From Gemmatimonas sp. (GTDB lineage: Bacteria > Gemmatimonadota > Gemmatimonadetes > Gemmatimonadales > Gemmatimonadaceae): a DNA stretch of 64,000 nt. The notes below the pieces were generated by a model, which was not told the origin of the DNA, ran no database searches, and saw only the letters and a list, made by a program, of their open reading frames with translations. The DNA lies in the NCBI GenBank assembly GCA_011390805.1, contig JAABRT010000008.1, forward strand, positions 1 to 64,000, in the 5' to 3' direction. Shown here piece after piece: positions 29,736 to 40,016 of this stretch. A program made the translations under genes and the position numbers. Each line of letters opens with the position of its first letter. The stretch's first letter is position 1.

Positions 29736-31529
29736 ATGAACGCAACGCACGCCCGCACGCTTCCATCAAGTCCCCCGTACGGATCACTCGCCGACGCGCA
29801 AGCAACACTGCTGCGACTCTTCGGTTACGCGGATTTCCGCAAACCGCAGAAGCCGGCGATTGAGGCTGTGCTCGCCGGTCGTGACGCGTTGATCGTGCTG
29901 CCAACCGGCGGGGGCAAATCACTCTGCTATCAGATTCCCGCGCTCATGCGTCGTGGACTCACGGTCGTCATCTCGCCTCTCATATCATTAATGAAGGATC
30001 AGGTCGATGCGCTGGAAAAGCGTGGAATCGCCGCCGCCTTCATCAACAGCACACTGCCGCCCGGTGCAGTGGCTGATCGACTCACCAAAGCACGGCTCGG
30101 CGAGCTGCAACTGCTGTATCTCGCGCCGGAACGCATGGATGCCGGTCGCACCATTGATCAACTGCGCGAGATTGGTGTAGCGCTGCTGGCCGTTGACGAA
30201 GCGCACTGCATCAGCGAATGGGGGCACGACTTCCGTCCGGCGTACCGCCGGATCGGTCGGATTCGACAGGGTTTGGGTAGTCCGCAAACTGTCGCGCTCA
30301 CCGCCACGGCCACGCCGAGCGTGCGTGAAGACATTGAACGTCAGCTGCAACTTAAGGATGCCGTCGTGGTCGTCGGTGGATTCGACCGCACCAATCTGTC
30401 GTATTTTGTAACCTCCACACGCACGCAGGCGGATAAGGACAAGGCCGTAATCTCATGCATTCGCGAGCACGAGGGCGCAGCAATTGTGTATGCGCCCACG
30501 CGAAAGGCAGTTGAGCGTGTCACGCACGTGCTTTCCAAGGCACGCATTGCTGCCGTGGCATATCACGCAGGGCTAGACGAATCGCACCGGCGTCGCGCAC
30601 AGGATGCGTTCATGGGCGAAGACTCACGCGTGATTGTGGCTACCAGCGCCTTTGGTATGGGCATTGATAAGCCCGATGTACGGCTGGTGGTACATCACGC
30701 CATGCCGGGTTCACTGGAAGCGTACTACCAGGAGGCAGGCCGAGCCGGACGAGACGGCAAACATTCCGTGTGTGTGCTCATGCATTCGTATCCTGATCGC
30801 TTTACGCACGAATATTTCATTGAAGGTGCGCATCCCGATCGCTCGGCTGTAGAGCAGGTGTGGCGCACGCTGCGCGACCACGCTGATCATACGGGATTCG
30901 CCCCGCTCACACTCAGTCAGCTGAGCGACATTGTGCCCAAGGCGGTCAATGAACGGCACGTAGGTGCGGCCGTACGGGTCCTCGCGCAAAACGGCTGCCT
31001 GCTGGTTGAGCCTCCGGCGCCTCATCGGGTGTTTGTACGATTGCTCGCTTCACCCCACCGCATATCCACTGAGTTGATTGGTGATCGGGCCTACGACCGG
31101 GAGATCCTGCGTGCATTGTGGAGAGCGGTGGGTCCGCGCCTGGAGCAGGGTGCCTCCATCGACCTTGACGGATTGCCGCCCGGGCTCGGGGGAGGTGTTG
31201 GCGTGACGCCGGTGCTCGAACGACTGCAAGCCGAGCAGTTTGTCGTGTGGGAGCGATCGGGAGGTGGATTTGTGCTGGAGGGGCGCGCCGTGGTGGAAAA
31301 CAACGTCCCGGTTGATTGGTCCATGCTCGCCAGACGCCGGGCGGTCGATCTCGACCGGCTCGACGCCATGCAACGCTACGCACAGACGCACGCTTGCCGT
31401 CGCGCCTTCGTGCTTCGATACTTTGGTGATCCTGACGTGCGGACTGACTGCGGTGCGTGTGATCGCTGCCTTGGTTCCAAACCGTCGCGCTCCCCCAAAA
31501 CCGCGCGTGTTCGCGCACGTGCCAAATGA
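29736..31529 (+). CDS. recQ: RecQ family ATP-dependent DNA helicase
   Basis: LFGYADFRKPQKPAIEAVLAGRDALIVLPTGGGKSLCYQIPAL, VDEAHCISEWGHDFRPAY, zinc-site CRRAFVLRYFGDPDV--CGACDRC; likely ATG 29736. Confidence 0.94.
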   Translation: MNATHARTLPSSPPYGSLADAQATLLRLFGYADFRKPQKPAIEAVLAGRDALIVLPTGGGKSLCYQIPALMRRGLTVVISPLISLMKDQVDALEKRGIAAAFINSTLPPGAVADRLTKARLGELQLLYLAPERMDAGRTIDQLREIGVALLAVDEAHCISEWGHDFRPAYRRIGRIRQGLGSPQTVALTATATPSVREDIERQLQLKDAVVVVGGFDRTNLSYFVTSTRTQADKDKAVISCIREHEGAAIVYAPTRKAVERVTHVLSKARIAAVAYHAGLDESHRRRAQDAFMGEDSRVIVATSAFGMGIDKPDVRLVVHHAMPGSLEAYYQEAGRAGRDGKHSVCVLMHSYPDRFTHEYFIEGAHPDRSAVEQVWRTLRDHADHTGFAPLTLSQLSDIVPKAVNERHVGAAVRVLAQNGCLLVEPPAPHRVFVRLLASPHRISTELIGDRAYDREILRALWRAVGPRLEQGASIDLDGLPPGLGGGVGVTPVLERLQAEQFVVWERSGGGFVLEGRAVVENNVPVDWSMLARRRAVDLDRLDAMQRYAQTHACRRAFVLRYFGDPDVRTDCGACDRCLGSKPSRSPKTARVRARAK

Positions 31530-33307
31530 ACGCTGCTTTAACCCGGTATCGCGCGCTGCTGTGCGCCGTAGCGATGTGCGTCCTGGGCGCGCATCTCGGC
31601 GCTTGCAATACGCGCGATCCCGAGAGCGCCGACATTCTGCTGCGCAACGGCAGCGTATACACGCTCTCATGGCCCGATCCCGATCCTGACGGCGCACCAC
31701 ACGCCCGTGCGCCCTTCAGAGATGGCGAGTGGACACCTGACGCGACCGCCATCGCCATACGCGGCGACCGCATCATGTGGGTGGGACGCGACGCCGATGC
31801 GCTTGCCTGGCGTGGCAGCAACACCCGCATTATCGATCTTCAAGGGGCCACTGTCGTACCCGGTCTGCACGATGCGCACGGACACGTGGGCGAGTTGGGC
31901 GCGGCCATGAGCAAGGTAAATCTGATTGGCGTGCGCTCGCCGGCGGAGGCCATCGCTCGCGTCCGAGAGGTGGCCGACACGGCGCCGCCAGGAAGCTGGA
32001 TCCTTGGCCAGGGTTGGGATGAAGGGGCGTGGGCTGATCGCTACCCCACACCGGGTATGCTCTCGCGCGCCTTCCCTGATCATTTCGTGTATCTGCGCAG
32101 CCTGCACGGTTTTGCCGGCTGGGCCAACGACTCCGTGCTGTTGGCCGCGGGCATCAACGACTCCACTCCCGATCCCACGGGCGGCGTGATTCAACGTGGT
32201 GCAGACAGTGTGGCTACCGGCATCGTGCTCAACCGTGCCGTGGCGCTGCTCGACGCCGCCGTTCCGCCGCTCACCGTCGATCGCGTGAGTGTGTACATCA
32301 CCCAGGCGCTCGATTCACTGGCGCGCGCCGGTTACACCATGGTGCACGACGCAGGTGTTGACGCGCTGCATCTTGAAGCGTACCTGCAGCTCGCCGAGCG
32401 TAAGGCACTCCCCATTCGTGTGTACGCGATGCTTTCAGCGCGCGATACCGCACTCGCGCGGTGGTGGACGTCGAGCGGCCCCGACACCACAACAGCCAGC
32501 TATCTCACCGTACGCAGCGCCAAAGCTTATTACGACGGTTCGCTGGGGTCACGTGGAGCGCGGCTTCTGGCCGACTACGCCGACGAGCCCGGCCATCGCG
32601 GAGTCAGTGGCGACGGGTATGGATTTGATACAGCCGTGGTGGCCGGGCTCATGCGCGCAGGCTTTCAGGCGTCTATTCACGCCATCGGCGACGCCGGCAA
32701 TCGCGAGACGATTGATTTTCTCTCGGGCGTTATGAGCGGCGCATCCGATACGCGCTCGCTGAGGCACCGCGTAGAACACGCGCAGGTGTTGACCCCGGTC
32801 GATGCGCAGCGCATGGCGGACTTGCAACTCGTCGCGTCCATGCAGCCGCCGCACGCGGTGGAAGACGCCCCGTGGGCCGAGGCTCGGCTTGGCCCCACAC
32901 GAATTCTCGGCGCCTATGCGTGGCGGACATTACGTCGCGCCGGGGCACACATTGCGTTCGGCAGCGACTTTCCGGGCTCCGGGTTTTCACCGTGGTACGG
33001 GTTCTATGCCGCCGTCACCCGCCGCGACACCACAGCCGAACCGGGGGCCGCGTTGATTCCGGCGGAGCGACTCACCGCTGAAGAAACAGTGCGCGCCTAC
33101 AGTACATGGGCCGCGTGGGCGACCTTCAACGAGGGTTCGAGTGGCGTGATCGTGGCGGGGCGTTGGGCCGACCTCACCGTTCTCAGTCGCGACCCATTCA
33201 CAACTGAACCCGACAGCAGCTGGCTCGACAGTGGCGTCCGCTTCACAATCGTCGGGGGCCAAATCGTGCACGCAGCAGACACTGCACAACGCGTGACCAC
33301 GCGCTAG
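31526..33307 (+). CDS. Amidohydrolase family 3 (YtcJ-like), putative lipoprotein
   Basis: LGACNTRD lipobox; [46 protein letters not shown]. Confidence 0.9.
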   Translation: MNAALTRYRALLCAVAMCVLGAHLGACNTRDPESADILLRNGSVYTLSWPDPDPDGAPHARAPFRDGEWTPDATAIAIRGDRIMWVGRDADALAWRGSNTRIIDLQGATVVPGLHDAHGHVGELGAAMSKVNLIGVRSPAEAIARVREVADTAPPGSWILGQGWDEGAWADRYPTPGMLSRAFPDHFVYLRSLHGFAGWANDSVLLAAGINDSTPDPTGGVIQRGADSVATGIVLNRAVALLDAAVPPLTVDRVSVYITQALDSLARAGYTMVHDAGVDALHLEAYLQLAERKALPIRVYAMLSARDTALARWWTSSGPDTTTASYLTVRSAKAYYDGSLGSRGARLLADYADEPGHRGVSGDGYGFDTAVVAGLMRAGFQASIHAIGDAGNRETIDFLSGVMSGASDTRSLRHRVEHAQVLTPVDAQRMADLQLVASMQPPHAVEDAPWAEARLGPTRILGAYAWRTLRRAGAHIAFGSDFPGSGFSPWYGFYAAVTRRDTTAEPGAALIPAERLTAEETVRAYSTWAAWATFNEGSSGVIVAGRWADLTVLSRDPFTTEPDSSWLDSGVRFTIVGGQIVHAADTAQRVTTR

Positions 33308-33318
33308 GTTGCCCCCTC

Positions 33319-34536
33319 ATGGATGACTCACTCTACTTCTCGGAATCCCATCTCGCCGTGCGCGAGATGGTTCGCGCCTTTGCGCAAGAACACGTCGCGC
33401 CCGTAGCGGCGCGCCACGACGCTGACTCTACGTTCCCCTGGGAGAACGTCAAACGCATGGGCGAGCTGGGCTTGCTCGGTATTCCGTGGAGCGAAGAACT
33501 CGGCGGCGCCGGCTTTGATACCATCGCGTTCATGATTGCCATTGAGGAGCTCGCGCGCGTTGACGCGTCGCACAGCATCACCATCAGTGCGCACACTACG
33601 CTCGGCACGTCACCGATCGTGTATTTCGGTACCCCCGAGCAGCAGCAGCGCTATGTCCCCATGCTCGCTTCCGGTCAGGTGCTGGGCGGTTTTGGTCTCA
33701 CCGAAGAATCAGCCGGCAGCGATGCCGGCGGCACACGTACAACGGCCGTCCGCAAGAATGGCCATTACGTGCTCAACGGCTCAAAGCGCTTCATCACGCA
33801 CGCCGGTGTTGGCGAAGTGTTTGTGGTCACCGCCGTTACCGATCCGTCCAAGGGGTCAAAGGGCATTTCATCCTTTATTCTGACCAAGGATTCCTGCGAC
33901 CTCGAAACGGTCAAGGCGCTGGGCATCGGCCACAGCGAGGAACTGCCGAAAATGGCCGGTTTCCGCTCGGGCAAAAAGGAAGACAAGCTCGGATGGCGTG
34001 CCTCGGATACCCGCGAACTGCTGTTTGACAACGTCGAAGTGCCCGCTGAAAATCTGCTCGGCACCGAGGGGCTCGGCTTCATCAACTTCATGAAGACGCT
34101 GGATGCCGGACGCATTGGTATTGCCGCGCTGTCTATCGGTATTGCGCAGGGCGCGTTGGACGAGGCGCTCAAGTACGCCTCGGTGCGCAAGCAGTTTGGC
34201 CAGGCGATTGCCACTTTCCAGGGTGTGCAGTTCCAGCTATCCGACATTGCCACCGAACTCGAGGCCGGCCGTCATCTGGTGTACCACGCCGCGTGGTTGT
34301 CGCAAAACGGCAAGCCGTTTGGCAAGGAAGCCGCTATGGCCAAGTTGTTCTGTTCGGAGCTCGCCATGCGCGCCACCATCAAGGCCATTCAGATTCATGG
34401 CGGCTACGGTTACACCAAGGAATATCCCGTGGAGCGCTTCATGCGCGACGCCAAGATCGGCGAGATTGGCGAAGGCACCAGCGAGATCCAGCGCATCGTG
34501 ATTGCCCGCCACCTGTTGCGGGAACTGGCGGGATAA
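33319..34536 (+). CDS. Acyl-CoA dehydrogenase
   Basis: [61 protein letters not shown]. Confidence 0.96.
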   Translation: MDDSLYFSESHLAVREMVRAFAQEHVAPVAARHDADSTFPWENVKRMGELGLLGIPWSEELGGAGFDTIAFMIAIEELARVDASHSITISAHTTLGTSPIVYFGTPEQQQRYVPMLASGQVLGGFGLTEESAGSDAGGTRTTAVRKNGHYVLNGSKRFITHAGVGEVFVVTAVTDPSKGSKGISSFILTKDSCDLETVKALGIGHSEELPKMAGFRSGKKEDKLGWRASDTRELLFDNVEVPAENLLGTEGLGFINFMKTLDAGRIGIAALSIGIAQGALDEALKYASVRKQFGQAIATFQGVQFQLSDIATELEAGRHLVYHAAWLSQNGKPFGKEAAMAKLFCSELAMRATIKAIQIHGGYGYTKEYPVERFMRDAKIGEIGEGTSEIQRIVIARHLLRELAG

Positions 34537-34618
34537 CTCGGCGTAGCATACACTTAACTGTCCATTGCATCGTGTGCGCTGCACCGATTCAGTGACGGTT
34601 CGAATCAGTTTTGGTCCC

Positions 34619-34655
34619 GATGGCCCGCGCGACTCGCGGGCCGTCGTTGTTTCGG
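34619..34655 (+). terminator. Intrinsic terminator-like hairpin after acyl-CoA dehydrogenase
   Basis: GGCCCGCG-CGACT-CGCGGGCC (34622-34642) followed by GTCGTTGTTT. Confidence 0.6.
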
Positions 34656-35009
34656 CGGGCGTCGTTCGGGGCCAGCGTGCCTGCGGCGACACCGCCGAGC
34701 ACCCCATCTCGCGTCCCGTGCCCGCATTGAGATCGCACACCACTACGCTTTTCACCGGTACTCGTTGCCCGTCGCGCCGCCTTTGCGTGCGTCATGGGCT
34801 GGTACGTCGCGCGCTTTCCTCAAGGAAGCGTGTGGTGTCCGGGTATCCGGGCGTAGCTGGAGTGGTCGATCGCGCGTGGTTGGTGGAGAGACCGTTGGTC
34901 CGTTCAGGCGTGGCGCATCCGGCGCCCCTGATCACTACTTCGCCCTTTGCCCAACGTCAGGATTGTCCGCGCGCGGAGTCGCCGTGCCGTCAACCGACGT
35001 GGACCCTCG

Positions 35010-36566
35010 ATGAAACGCGAGATTCTTGTCAACGCGAACCCGCGGGAAACCCGGGTCGCCATCCTCGAGGACGACCTCCTCGTTGAGCTGTTGGTCGACC
35101 GGCCCGATGCCAGGCGCATGGTCGGCGACGTGTATTTGGGAAAAGTCGAGGCGGTGCTTCCGGGTATTCAGGCCGCATTCGTCAATATCGGGACCGAGAA
35201 AGCCGCGTTTCTCCACGCGTCCGACATCGTCGTGCCCGACGCTGACGATGATCCCGACGACGAGGACGAAGACGACGATGAAGACGATGCGCCCTCGGGC
35301 GGCCGTCGGCAGCGCAAAGAGCTGCCGCCCATTCAGGACGTGCTCAAGCGCGGCCAGGATCTGGTGGTGCAGGTGTCCAAGGAACCCATCAGCACCAAAG
35401 GCCCGCGTGTAACGGCACAGGTGTCGCTGGCTGGCCGTTTTCTGGTGTACATGCCATTTGCCTCACGCGTAGGTGTGAGCCGGAAGATCGGTGAGCGCAG
35501 CGAGCGTCAGCGTTTGCGCCAGATGCTCACCGAGCTGCTGCCGCCGAAGTCGGGTGGTGTGATTGTCCGCACCGTGAGTGAAGACGCCACGCGCGAAGTG
35601 TTTGAGCGTGAGCTCAACTCACTCATTGCCGCCTGGAAACGCATCAAGCGCAAGAACCAGTTTCTGCGCGCGCCGGCGCTCATTCATCGCGAGACCAATG
35701 TCACACGCGGACTCGTGCGCGATGTGTTCTCGAGCAAGGTAGACGCGCTCAATGTCGATTCGCGTCAGGTGTACAATGAGATCGTGGAATACCTCACCGG
35801 TATCGCGCCTGATCTTGTAGACCGCGTGAAGATGTACGAGGGCAGTGTGCCGCTGTTCGACAAGTTTGATGTTGAAAAGGAAATCCGCGATCTGTTCAAG
35901 CGACGCTGCGATCTGCCGTCTGGTGGCTACCTCATTATTGAGCAGACTGAAGCGCTTGTTTCCATTGACGTGAACTCCGGTCGCTACACCGGCAAGAAGG
36001 ACCCCGAAAAAACGATCTATCGCACCAACAGTGAGTCGGCCAAGGAAATCGCGCGTCAGCTGAGACTGCGCGACATTGGCGGCATCATTGTGTGCGACTT
36101 TATCGATATGGAAACGCAGTCCAACCGTGACCGCGTGCTGCAGGAACTTCGTACGCATCTGGGCCGCGATCGCGCACGCACCAAGGCGTTTGCCGTAAGC
36201 GAGCTGGGCCTCATCGAGATGACGCGTCAGCGCGTGCGGCAGAGTCACTGGCAGAGCATGACCGAGGCCTGTCCCACGTGTGCGGGCACCGGTCGTGTCT
36301 TTTCGCCGGAAACGATTGTCCGGCGCCTCGAGCGTGCGGTCACGCGTATGGGCGCCGAAGGGCGAAAAGAGGCCATGCTGCTGCGCATGCATCCGGACAT
36401 TGCGCTGCACGTGCTCGAGGAGGAGCGGGATTTGCTCAAACGGCTGGAGAAGGCGGCCGGGTTTTCCCTCGAGATGCGCGACGATCCGCTGCTGAAGCCC
36501 GACGAGTACCGTCTGGTGGTGAAGGGGGCGGAGCGGGACGTGACGCAGCAGTACGCGATGGCGTGA
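35010..36566 (+). CDS. rng: Ribonuclease E/G family protein
   Basis: Start MKREILVNANPRETRVAILED at 35010; GDVYLGKVEAVLPGIQAAFVNIG; SIDVNSGRYTGKKDPEKTIYRTNSE; ACPTCAGTGRV. Confidence 0.93.
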   Translation: MKREILVNANPRETRVAILEDDLLVELLVDRPDARRMVGDVYLGKVEAVLPGIQAAFVNIGTEKAAFLHASDIVVPDADDDPDDEDEDDDEDDAPSGGRRQRKELPPIQDVLKRGQDLVVQVSKEPISTKGPRVTAQVSLAGRFLVYMPFASRVGVSRKIGERSERQRLRQMLTELLPPKSGGVIVRTVSEDATREVFERELNSLIAAWKRIKRKNQFLRAPALIHRETNVTRGLVRDVFSSKVDALNVDSRQVYNEIVEYLTGIAPDLVDRVKMYEGSVPLFDKFDVEKEIRDLFKRRCDLPSGGYLIIEQTEALVSIDVNSGRYTGKKDPEKTIYRTNSESAKEIARQLRLRDIGGIIVCDFIDMETQSNRDRVLQELRTHLGRDRARTKAFAVSELGLIEMTRQRVRQSHWQSMTEACPTCAGTGRVFSPETIVRRLERAVTRMGAEGRKEAMLLRMHPDIALHVLEEERDLLKRLEKAAGFSLEMRDDPLLKPDEYRLVVKGAERDVTQQYAMA

Positions 36567-36573
36567 GATGACA

Positions 36574-36602
36574 TTGACAGCCTGCGCCTCACGCGATACG
36601 TT
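36574..36602 (+). promoter_or_regulatory. Candidate sigma70-type promoter for rplU-rpmA
   Basis: TTGACA (36574-36579), 17-nt spacer, TACGTT (36597-36602). Confidence 0.55.
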
Positions 36603-36697
36603 TCTGGGCTAATCTGGTCGTCGCCCCTTCCGGGCAGCGATCCCAAATGGGGTGCCCCGTCAGGGGGCGCGATGCCCTCACGACTGTCTTGAGTACT

Positions 36698-37015
36698 ATG
36701 AGCTACGCGATCATCCGAACCGGCGGCAAGCAGTTCCGTGCCGAGCCGGGCAAAACACTTCGTATTCCTTCGCTGATGGGCGACGCCGGTTCCTCCGTTG
36801 AGTTCAACGAGGTGCTGCTTGGCTCAGACGGTACGACCACGCGCACGGGCGTTCCTACGCTCAGCGGCGCCAGTGTCACGGCCGAAATCGTCAAGCACGG
36901 CAAAGACGACAAGATCGTCGTATTCAAGTTCAAGCGTCGCAAGAACTACGCGCGCAAGCAGGGTCACCGTCAGAAGTTCACCGAAGTCCGCATCAAGGAC
37001 ATCGTTCTCGGCTAA
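36698..37015 (+). CDS. rplU: 50S ribosomal protein L21
   Basis: [24 protein letters not shown]...[26 protein letters not shown]. Confidence 0.97.
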   Translation: MSYAIIRTGGKQFRAEPGKTLRIPSLMGDAGSSVEFNEVLLGSDGTTTRTGVPTLSGASVTAEIVKHGKDDKIVVFKFKRRKNYARKQGHRQKFTEVRIKDIVLG

Positions 37016-37059
37016 CCGTTGCGGCATCGGCTGTACGCAGCGATGCCTGGGAGATAGAC

Positions 37060-37383
37060 ATGGCACATAAGAAAGGCGTCGGCTCTTCGCGCAACGGACG
37101 GGATAGCAATCCGCAGTACCGTGGCATCAAGAAGTATGGTGGCGAGTTCGTCACCGCCGGCAACATCATCGTTCGTCAGTGCGGCACCAAGTGGCACCCG
37201 GGCCGTAACGTGGGTCTCGGTACCGACTACACCATCTACTCACTCGTAGACGGCGTCGTGCAGTTCGAGCACAAGAACAAGAAGCGTCTCAAGGTCTCCG
37301 TGAATCCGGTCGAGTACGAGTTGGTGATCGAGCACGTTGAGGGTGAAGAGTCGGCAGACGAGGGCGAGCAGACCGCCAACTAG
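37060..37383 (+). CDS. rpmA: 50S ribosomal protein L27
   Basis: [65 protein letters not shown]. Confidence 0.98.
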   Translation: MAHKKGVGSSRNGRDSNPQYRGIKKYGGEFVTAGNIIVRQCGTKWHPGRNVGLGTDYTIYSLVDGVVQFEHKNKKRLKVSVNPVEYELVIEHVEGEESADEGEQTAN

Positions 37384-37420
37384 GCTGTCCGCTTCCGTAG
37401 TCAGCTAAACGAAAGTTTGT

Positions 37421-37457
37421 CGGCCCCCGTTCTCTGTGAGCGGGGGCCGATTTTTTT
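37421..37457 (+). terminator. Rho-independent terminator of rplU-rpmA
   Basis: CGGCCCCCG-TTCTCTGTGAG-CGGGGGCCG-A-TTTTTTT. Confidence 0.93.
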
Positions 37458-37487
37458 GCCCGCATATGCCCGCATATGCCCGCAGGT
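37458..37487. repeat. Short 10-bp tandem repeat (gcccgcatat x2 plus partial copy)
   Basis: gcccgcatatgcccgcatatgcccgca; contains the GCATATGC palindrome twice at a 10-bp period. Confidence 0.85.
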
Positions 37488-37584
37488 GGCCGAATGATTC
37501 CTGATCATGGTCTTGCGCTCTTCGGTAACTCCGGGCGCTGATTGTCCGTACGTTTGAGTACCCCTTTTCATGGAGCAACTACGC

Positions 37585-38043
37585 ATGGCAATCTGGGACA
37601 AGCTCAAAGACGGAATCGACAAAGCAAACAAAGTCGCGCAGGACGCGCTCGACGAAGGCAAGGTGCGTCTTGACGCCCGCAAGGCCCGGCAGTCGGCCGA
37701 CAAGGCCGCGGAATCGCTGGGCTACGCAGTCTTTCGCGCCTGGGAGCGTGGACGCGAGCTGGAGCCCGACAGCCTCGACCGGCTGGCGCGTGCCCTGCGG
37801 GATCATGAGCAGGAAGCGGTGCGCTTGGAACGGTCCATCGACGAGGCAGGAGAATGGCGACGCCGGCAGGCGGCCGAGGGCGGGGCTGCGCCGGCCGCGT
37901 CGGGGACAGACGCGGGTGCCGCCTCAGGGGCTGACACGGCGCCGGCGACAGGCGCAAACGCGCCGTCCGCAGCTCCGCCACACTCCAGTCCGGACGCACA
38001 GCCCCCCTTTCACGACGGCTCGTCCCAGCCGCCCGTGGGATGA
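37585..38043 (+). CDS. Hypothetical protein, helical N-terminus with Ala/Pro-rich tail
   Basis: MAIWDKLKDGIDKANKVAQDALDEGKVRLDARKARQSADKAAESLGYAVFRAWERGRE...; ORF may start at 37570. Confidence 0.65.
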   Translation: MAIWDKLKDGIDKANKVAQDALDEGKVRLDARKARQSADKAAESLGYAVFRAWERGRELEPDSLDRLARALRDHEQEAVRLERSIDEAGEWRRRQAAEGGAAPAASGTDAGAASGADTAPATGANAPSAAPPHSSPDAQPPFHDGSSQPPVG

Positions 38044-38097
38044 AATGAACCACCGCCTTAACGCCCCCGTGCTGTCTGCGTCTACCATGACGTGCCT

Positions 38098-38652
38098 ATG
38101 ACAGAAGCGGACCGGACCAAGGACGCGGCGGTTGACCAGGAGCTCATTGAGCGCTGGCGCGCCGGCGATGAACGAGCGGCTTCGGCGCTCGTTGAGCGGC
38201 ACGCGTCTGCGTTGTCGCGCTTTGCCTTGAGTCTGGGTGTGCGGGATGATCTCGATGAGCTCGTGCAGGACACCTTTGTTCGTGCGTTCGGTGCTCTCGA
38301 TTCATTCCGGGCAGACAGTTCGCTCCGTACCTGGTTGTTCACGATCGAGCGCCGGCTGGTGCTCGATCGACGCCGGGCCACGCGGAGGCAACCGCAACTC
38401 GTTGAGGTAACCCCCGACGACGCGGCAACCGGCTTTCATGCGCTGGATGGCATCGTAGCCAGTGAGACGGAGAATCGGGTACGGTGCGCACTTGACGCGC
38501 TGTCGCCGATGCAGCGGGATGTATTCACGTTGCGCGTGCAGGAAGGCAGGGCATATAAAGATATTGCGGATATTCTCGGGACCACCGAAGGCGCGGCCCG
38601 GGTGCATTACCACAACGCGCTTCGCGCGGTGAAGGAGCGGATTCATGACTGA
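38098..38652 (+). CDS. ECF-type RNA polymerase sigma factor
   Basis: LSLGVRDDLDELVQDTFVRAFGALDSFRADSSLRTWLFTIERRLVLDRRR (region 2); LSPMQRDVFTLRVQEGRAYKDIADILGTTEGAARVHYHNALRAVKE (region 4). Confidence 0.94.
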   Translation: MTEADRTKDAAVDQELIERWRAGDERAASALVERHASALSRFALSLGVRDDLDELVQDTFVRAFGALDSFRADSSLRTWLFTIERRLVLDRRRATRRQPQLVEVTPDDAATGFHALDGIVASETENRVRCALDALSPMQRDVFTLRVQEGRAYKDIADILGTTEGAARVHYHNALRAVKERIHD

Positions 38653-39382
38653 GTGCACAAACATCGACATGCAGGACCTGCTGCCCGAGTTCATCGCCGA
38701 GCGGTTATCGGCGCGTGAGCGGGAGCTGGTGGGGCTGCATCTGGCCGAATGTGCCGCCTGTCAGGCGGACCATGCGGTGTTGGTGGCAGTGCGACATGCG
38801 CGACCGGTTCCACCGCCTGTCAACATTGCGGCAATCGTTGCGGCGCTGCCACGTCCGTCAGTGATCGAAAGCCCGGAGACAGACAGTGTAAGCGCCAGAA
38901 GCAGCGATCGTGAAGACGCGCGTCCGATGCTCACGGTAGAACGCGGCGGCAATACATCGCGTCAGGTTCCACCGCCATCGATTGCGCCCGTGAGCAAGCG
39001 TTCACGCTCACGCAGCATGGCCGGCATGGTCATGCGCTTTGCAGCGGCGTTTACGCTCGTTGCGGTGGGTGGATTGTCCATGGTGATGGCACGTCGCACA
39101 CCAACGTTGATCACGGATGCAACCCAGCCCGCACCCGTGTTCAGCACGGAAACACCGATGGAGATGGCCAGTAACGACAGGCCGTATTCGCCGGATCGTG
39201 TGCCGGTGCGTGCGGTGGTGTCGGTGGCGCCTTCCGTGCTGCCGATTCAGGAACTGTCAGATTATTCAGACGACGAGTTAGCGTTGCTCATGCAGCAGCT
39301 TGAAGAGTGGGACGGCGCCCCGCCGGTTGATTCCATCAGCCTGGTTCCGTCGGGCGTTGACAGTGTGATCCAGGAGTCATGA
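38645..39382 (+). CDS. Anti-sigma factor (zf-HC2/ZAS domain), membrane-anchored
   Basis: HLAECAACQ (HxxxCxxC) near the N-terminus, central TM (FAAAFTLVAVGGLSMVMA); overlaps the sigma gene. Confidence 0.83.
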   Translation: MTECTNIDMQDLLPEFIAERLSARERELVGLHLAECAACQADHAVLVAVRHARPVPPPVNIAAIVAALPRPSVIESPETDSVSARSSDREDARPMLTVERGGNTSRQVPPPSIAPVSKRSRSRSMAGMVMRFAAAFTLVAVGGLSMVMARRTPTLITDATQPAPVFSTETPMEMASNDRPYSPDRVPVRAVVSVAPSVLPIQELSDYSDDELALLMQQLEEWDGAPPVDSISLVPSGVDSVIQES

Positions 39383-40011
39383 TGGACAGGACAGAGAGGG
39401 TGTCGCAGCGCGTTTCACAGCGGGTATCGCGGCAACTCGGCTTTGCGGCACTGGTGCTGGCCGTAGTGAGTGCACCGGCTGTTGTTGAGGCGCAGGGGCC
39501 GCCACAGGGGCGCGCAGACCGTTCGGCGTCGCCGCGCACTGACGGGCAGTCGCGCGCCATCGAACAGCAGTTGCAGCGTCGCATTGGTCAGATCATGAAG
39601 GAGCGCCTCGCGCTCACCGATGCACAGCTTACGCAACTCGAAGCGGTCACGATGAAGCTTGAACGCGAGCGCCGTGCAGTGCGTGGAGAAGAGTGGCGCA
39701 TCCGCACCGCGCTTCGTGCGCAACTGCTGTCGGGTGACTCGGCCTCCAACGACGTGGTGGGTGAGCTGCTCGATCGCATGCCGCGTGTAGAACGTCGCCG
39801 CATTGAGCTTATGGAAACCGAGCAGCGTGAGCTCTCGGCGTTTCTCACACCGGTACAGCGCGCGCGCTACATGGCGCTGCAGGACGAAATCCGGAAGAAC
39901 ATGGACGAGATCCGCCGGCGTCGGTCTAACGACCATGACCCGTCGTCGGGACGCCCTGGTAACAGCAACCGATCGATGGAGAGGCGTTCGCGTCCGCCTG
40001 AGGGACGGTAA
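39379..40011 (+). CDS. Spy/CpxP-like (LTxxQ-type) periplasmic protein
   Basis: Signal peptide plus LALTDAQLTQLEAV...FLTPVQRARYMALQDEIRK. Confidence 0.65.
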   Translation: MMDRTERVSQRVSQRVSRQLGFAALVLAVVSAPAVVEAQGPPQGRADRSASPRTDGQSRAIEQQLQRRIGQIMKERLALTDAQLTQLEAVTMKLERERRAVRGEEWRIRTALRAQLLSGDSASNDVVGELLDRMPRVERRRIELMETEQRELSAFLTPVQRARYMALQDEIRKNMDEIRRRRSNDHDPSSGRPGNSNRSMERRSRPPEGR

Positions 40012-40016
40012 GGCTG

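Noticed and set aside
34656-35009. Considered RNase P RNA, tmRNA or 6S RNA in the long gap
   Set aside because: None of the conserved motifs I know for those RNAs could be found by eye; needs a covariance-model search.
34565-35086. 173-aa ORF in the gap before rng
   Set aside because: Begins in the terminator hairpin, runs out of frame into rng, composition not protein-like; treated as leader/non-coding.
37458-37487. Considered as a CRISPR remnant
   Set aside because: Repeat unit is 10 bp with no spacers and no cas genes.
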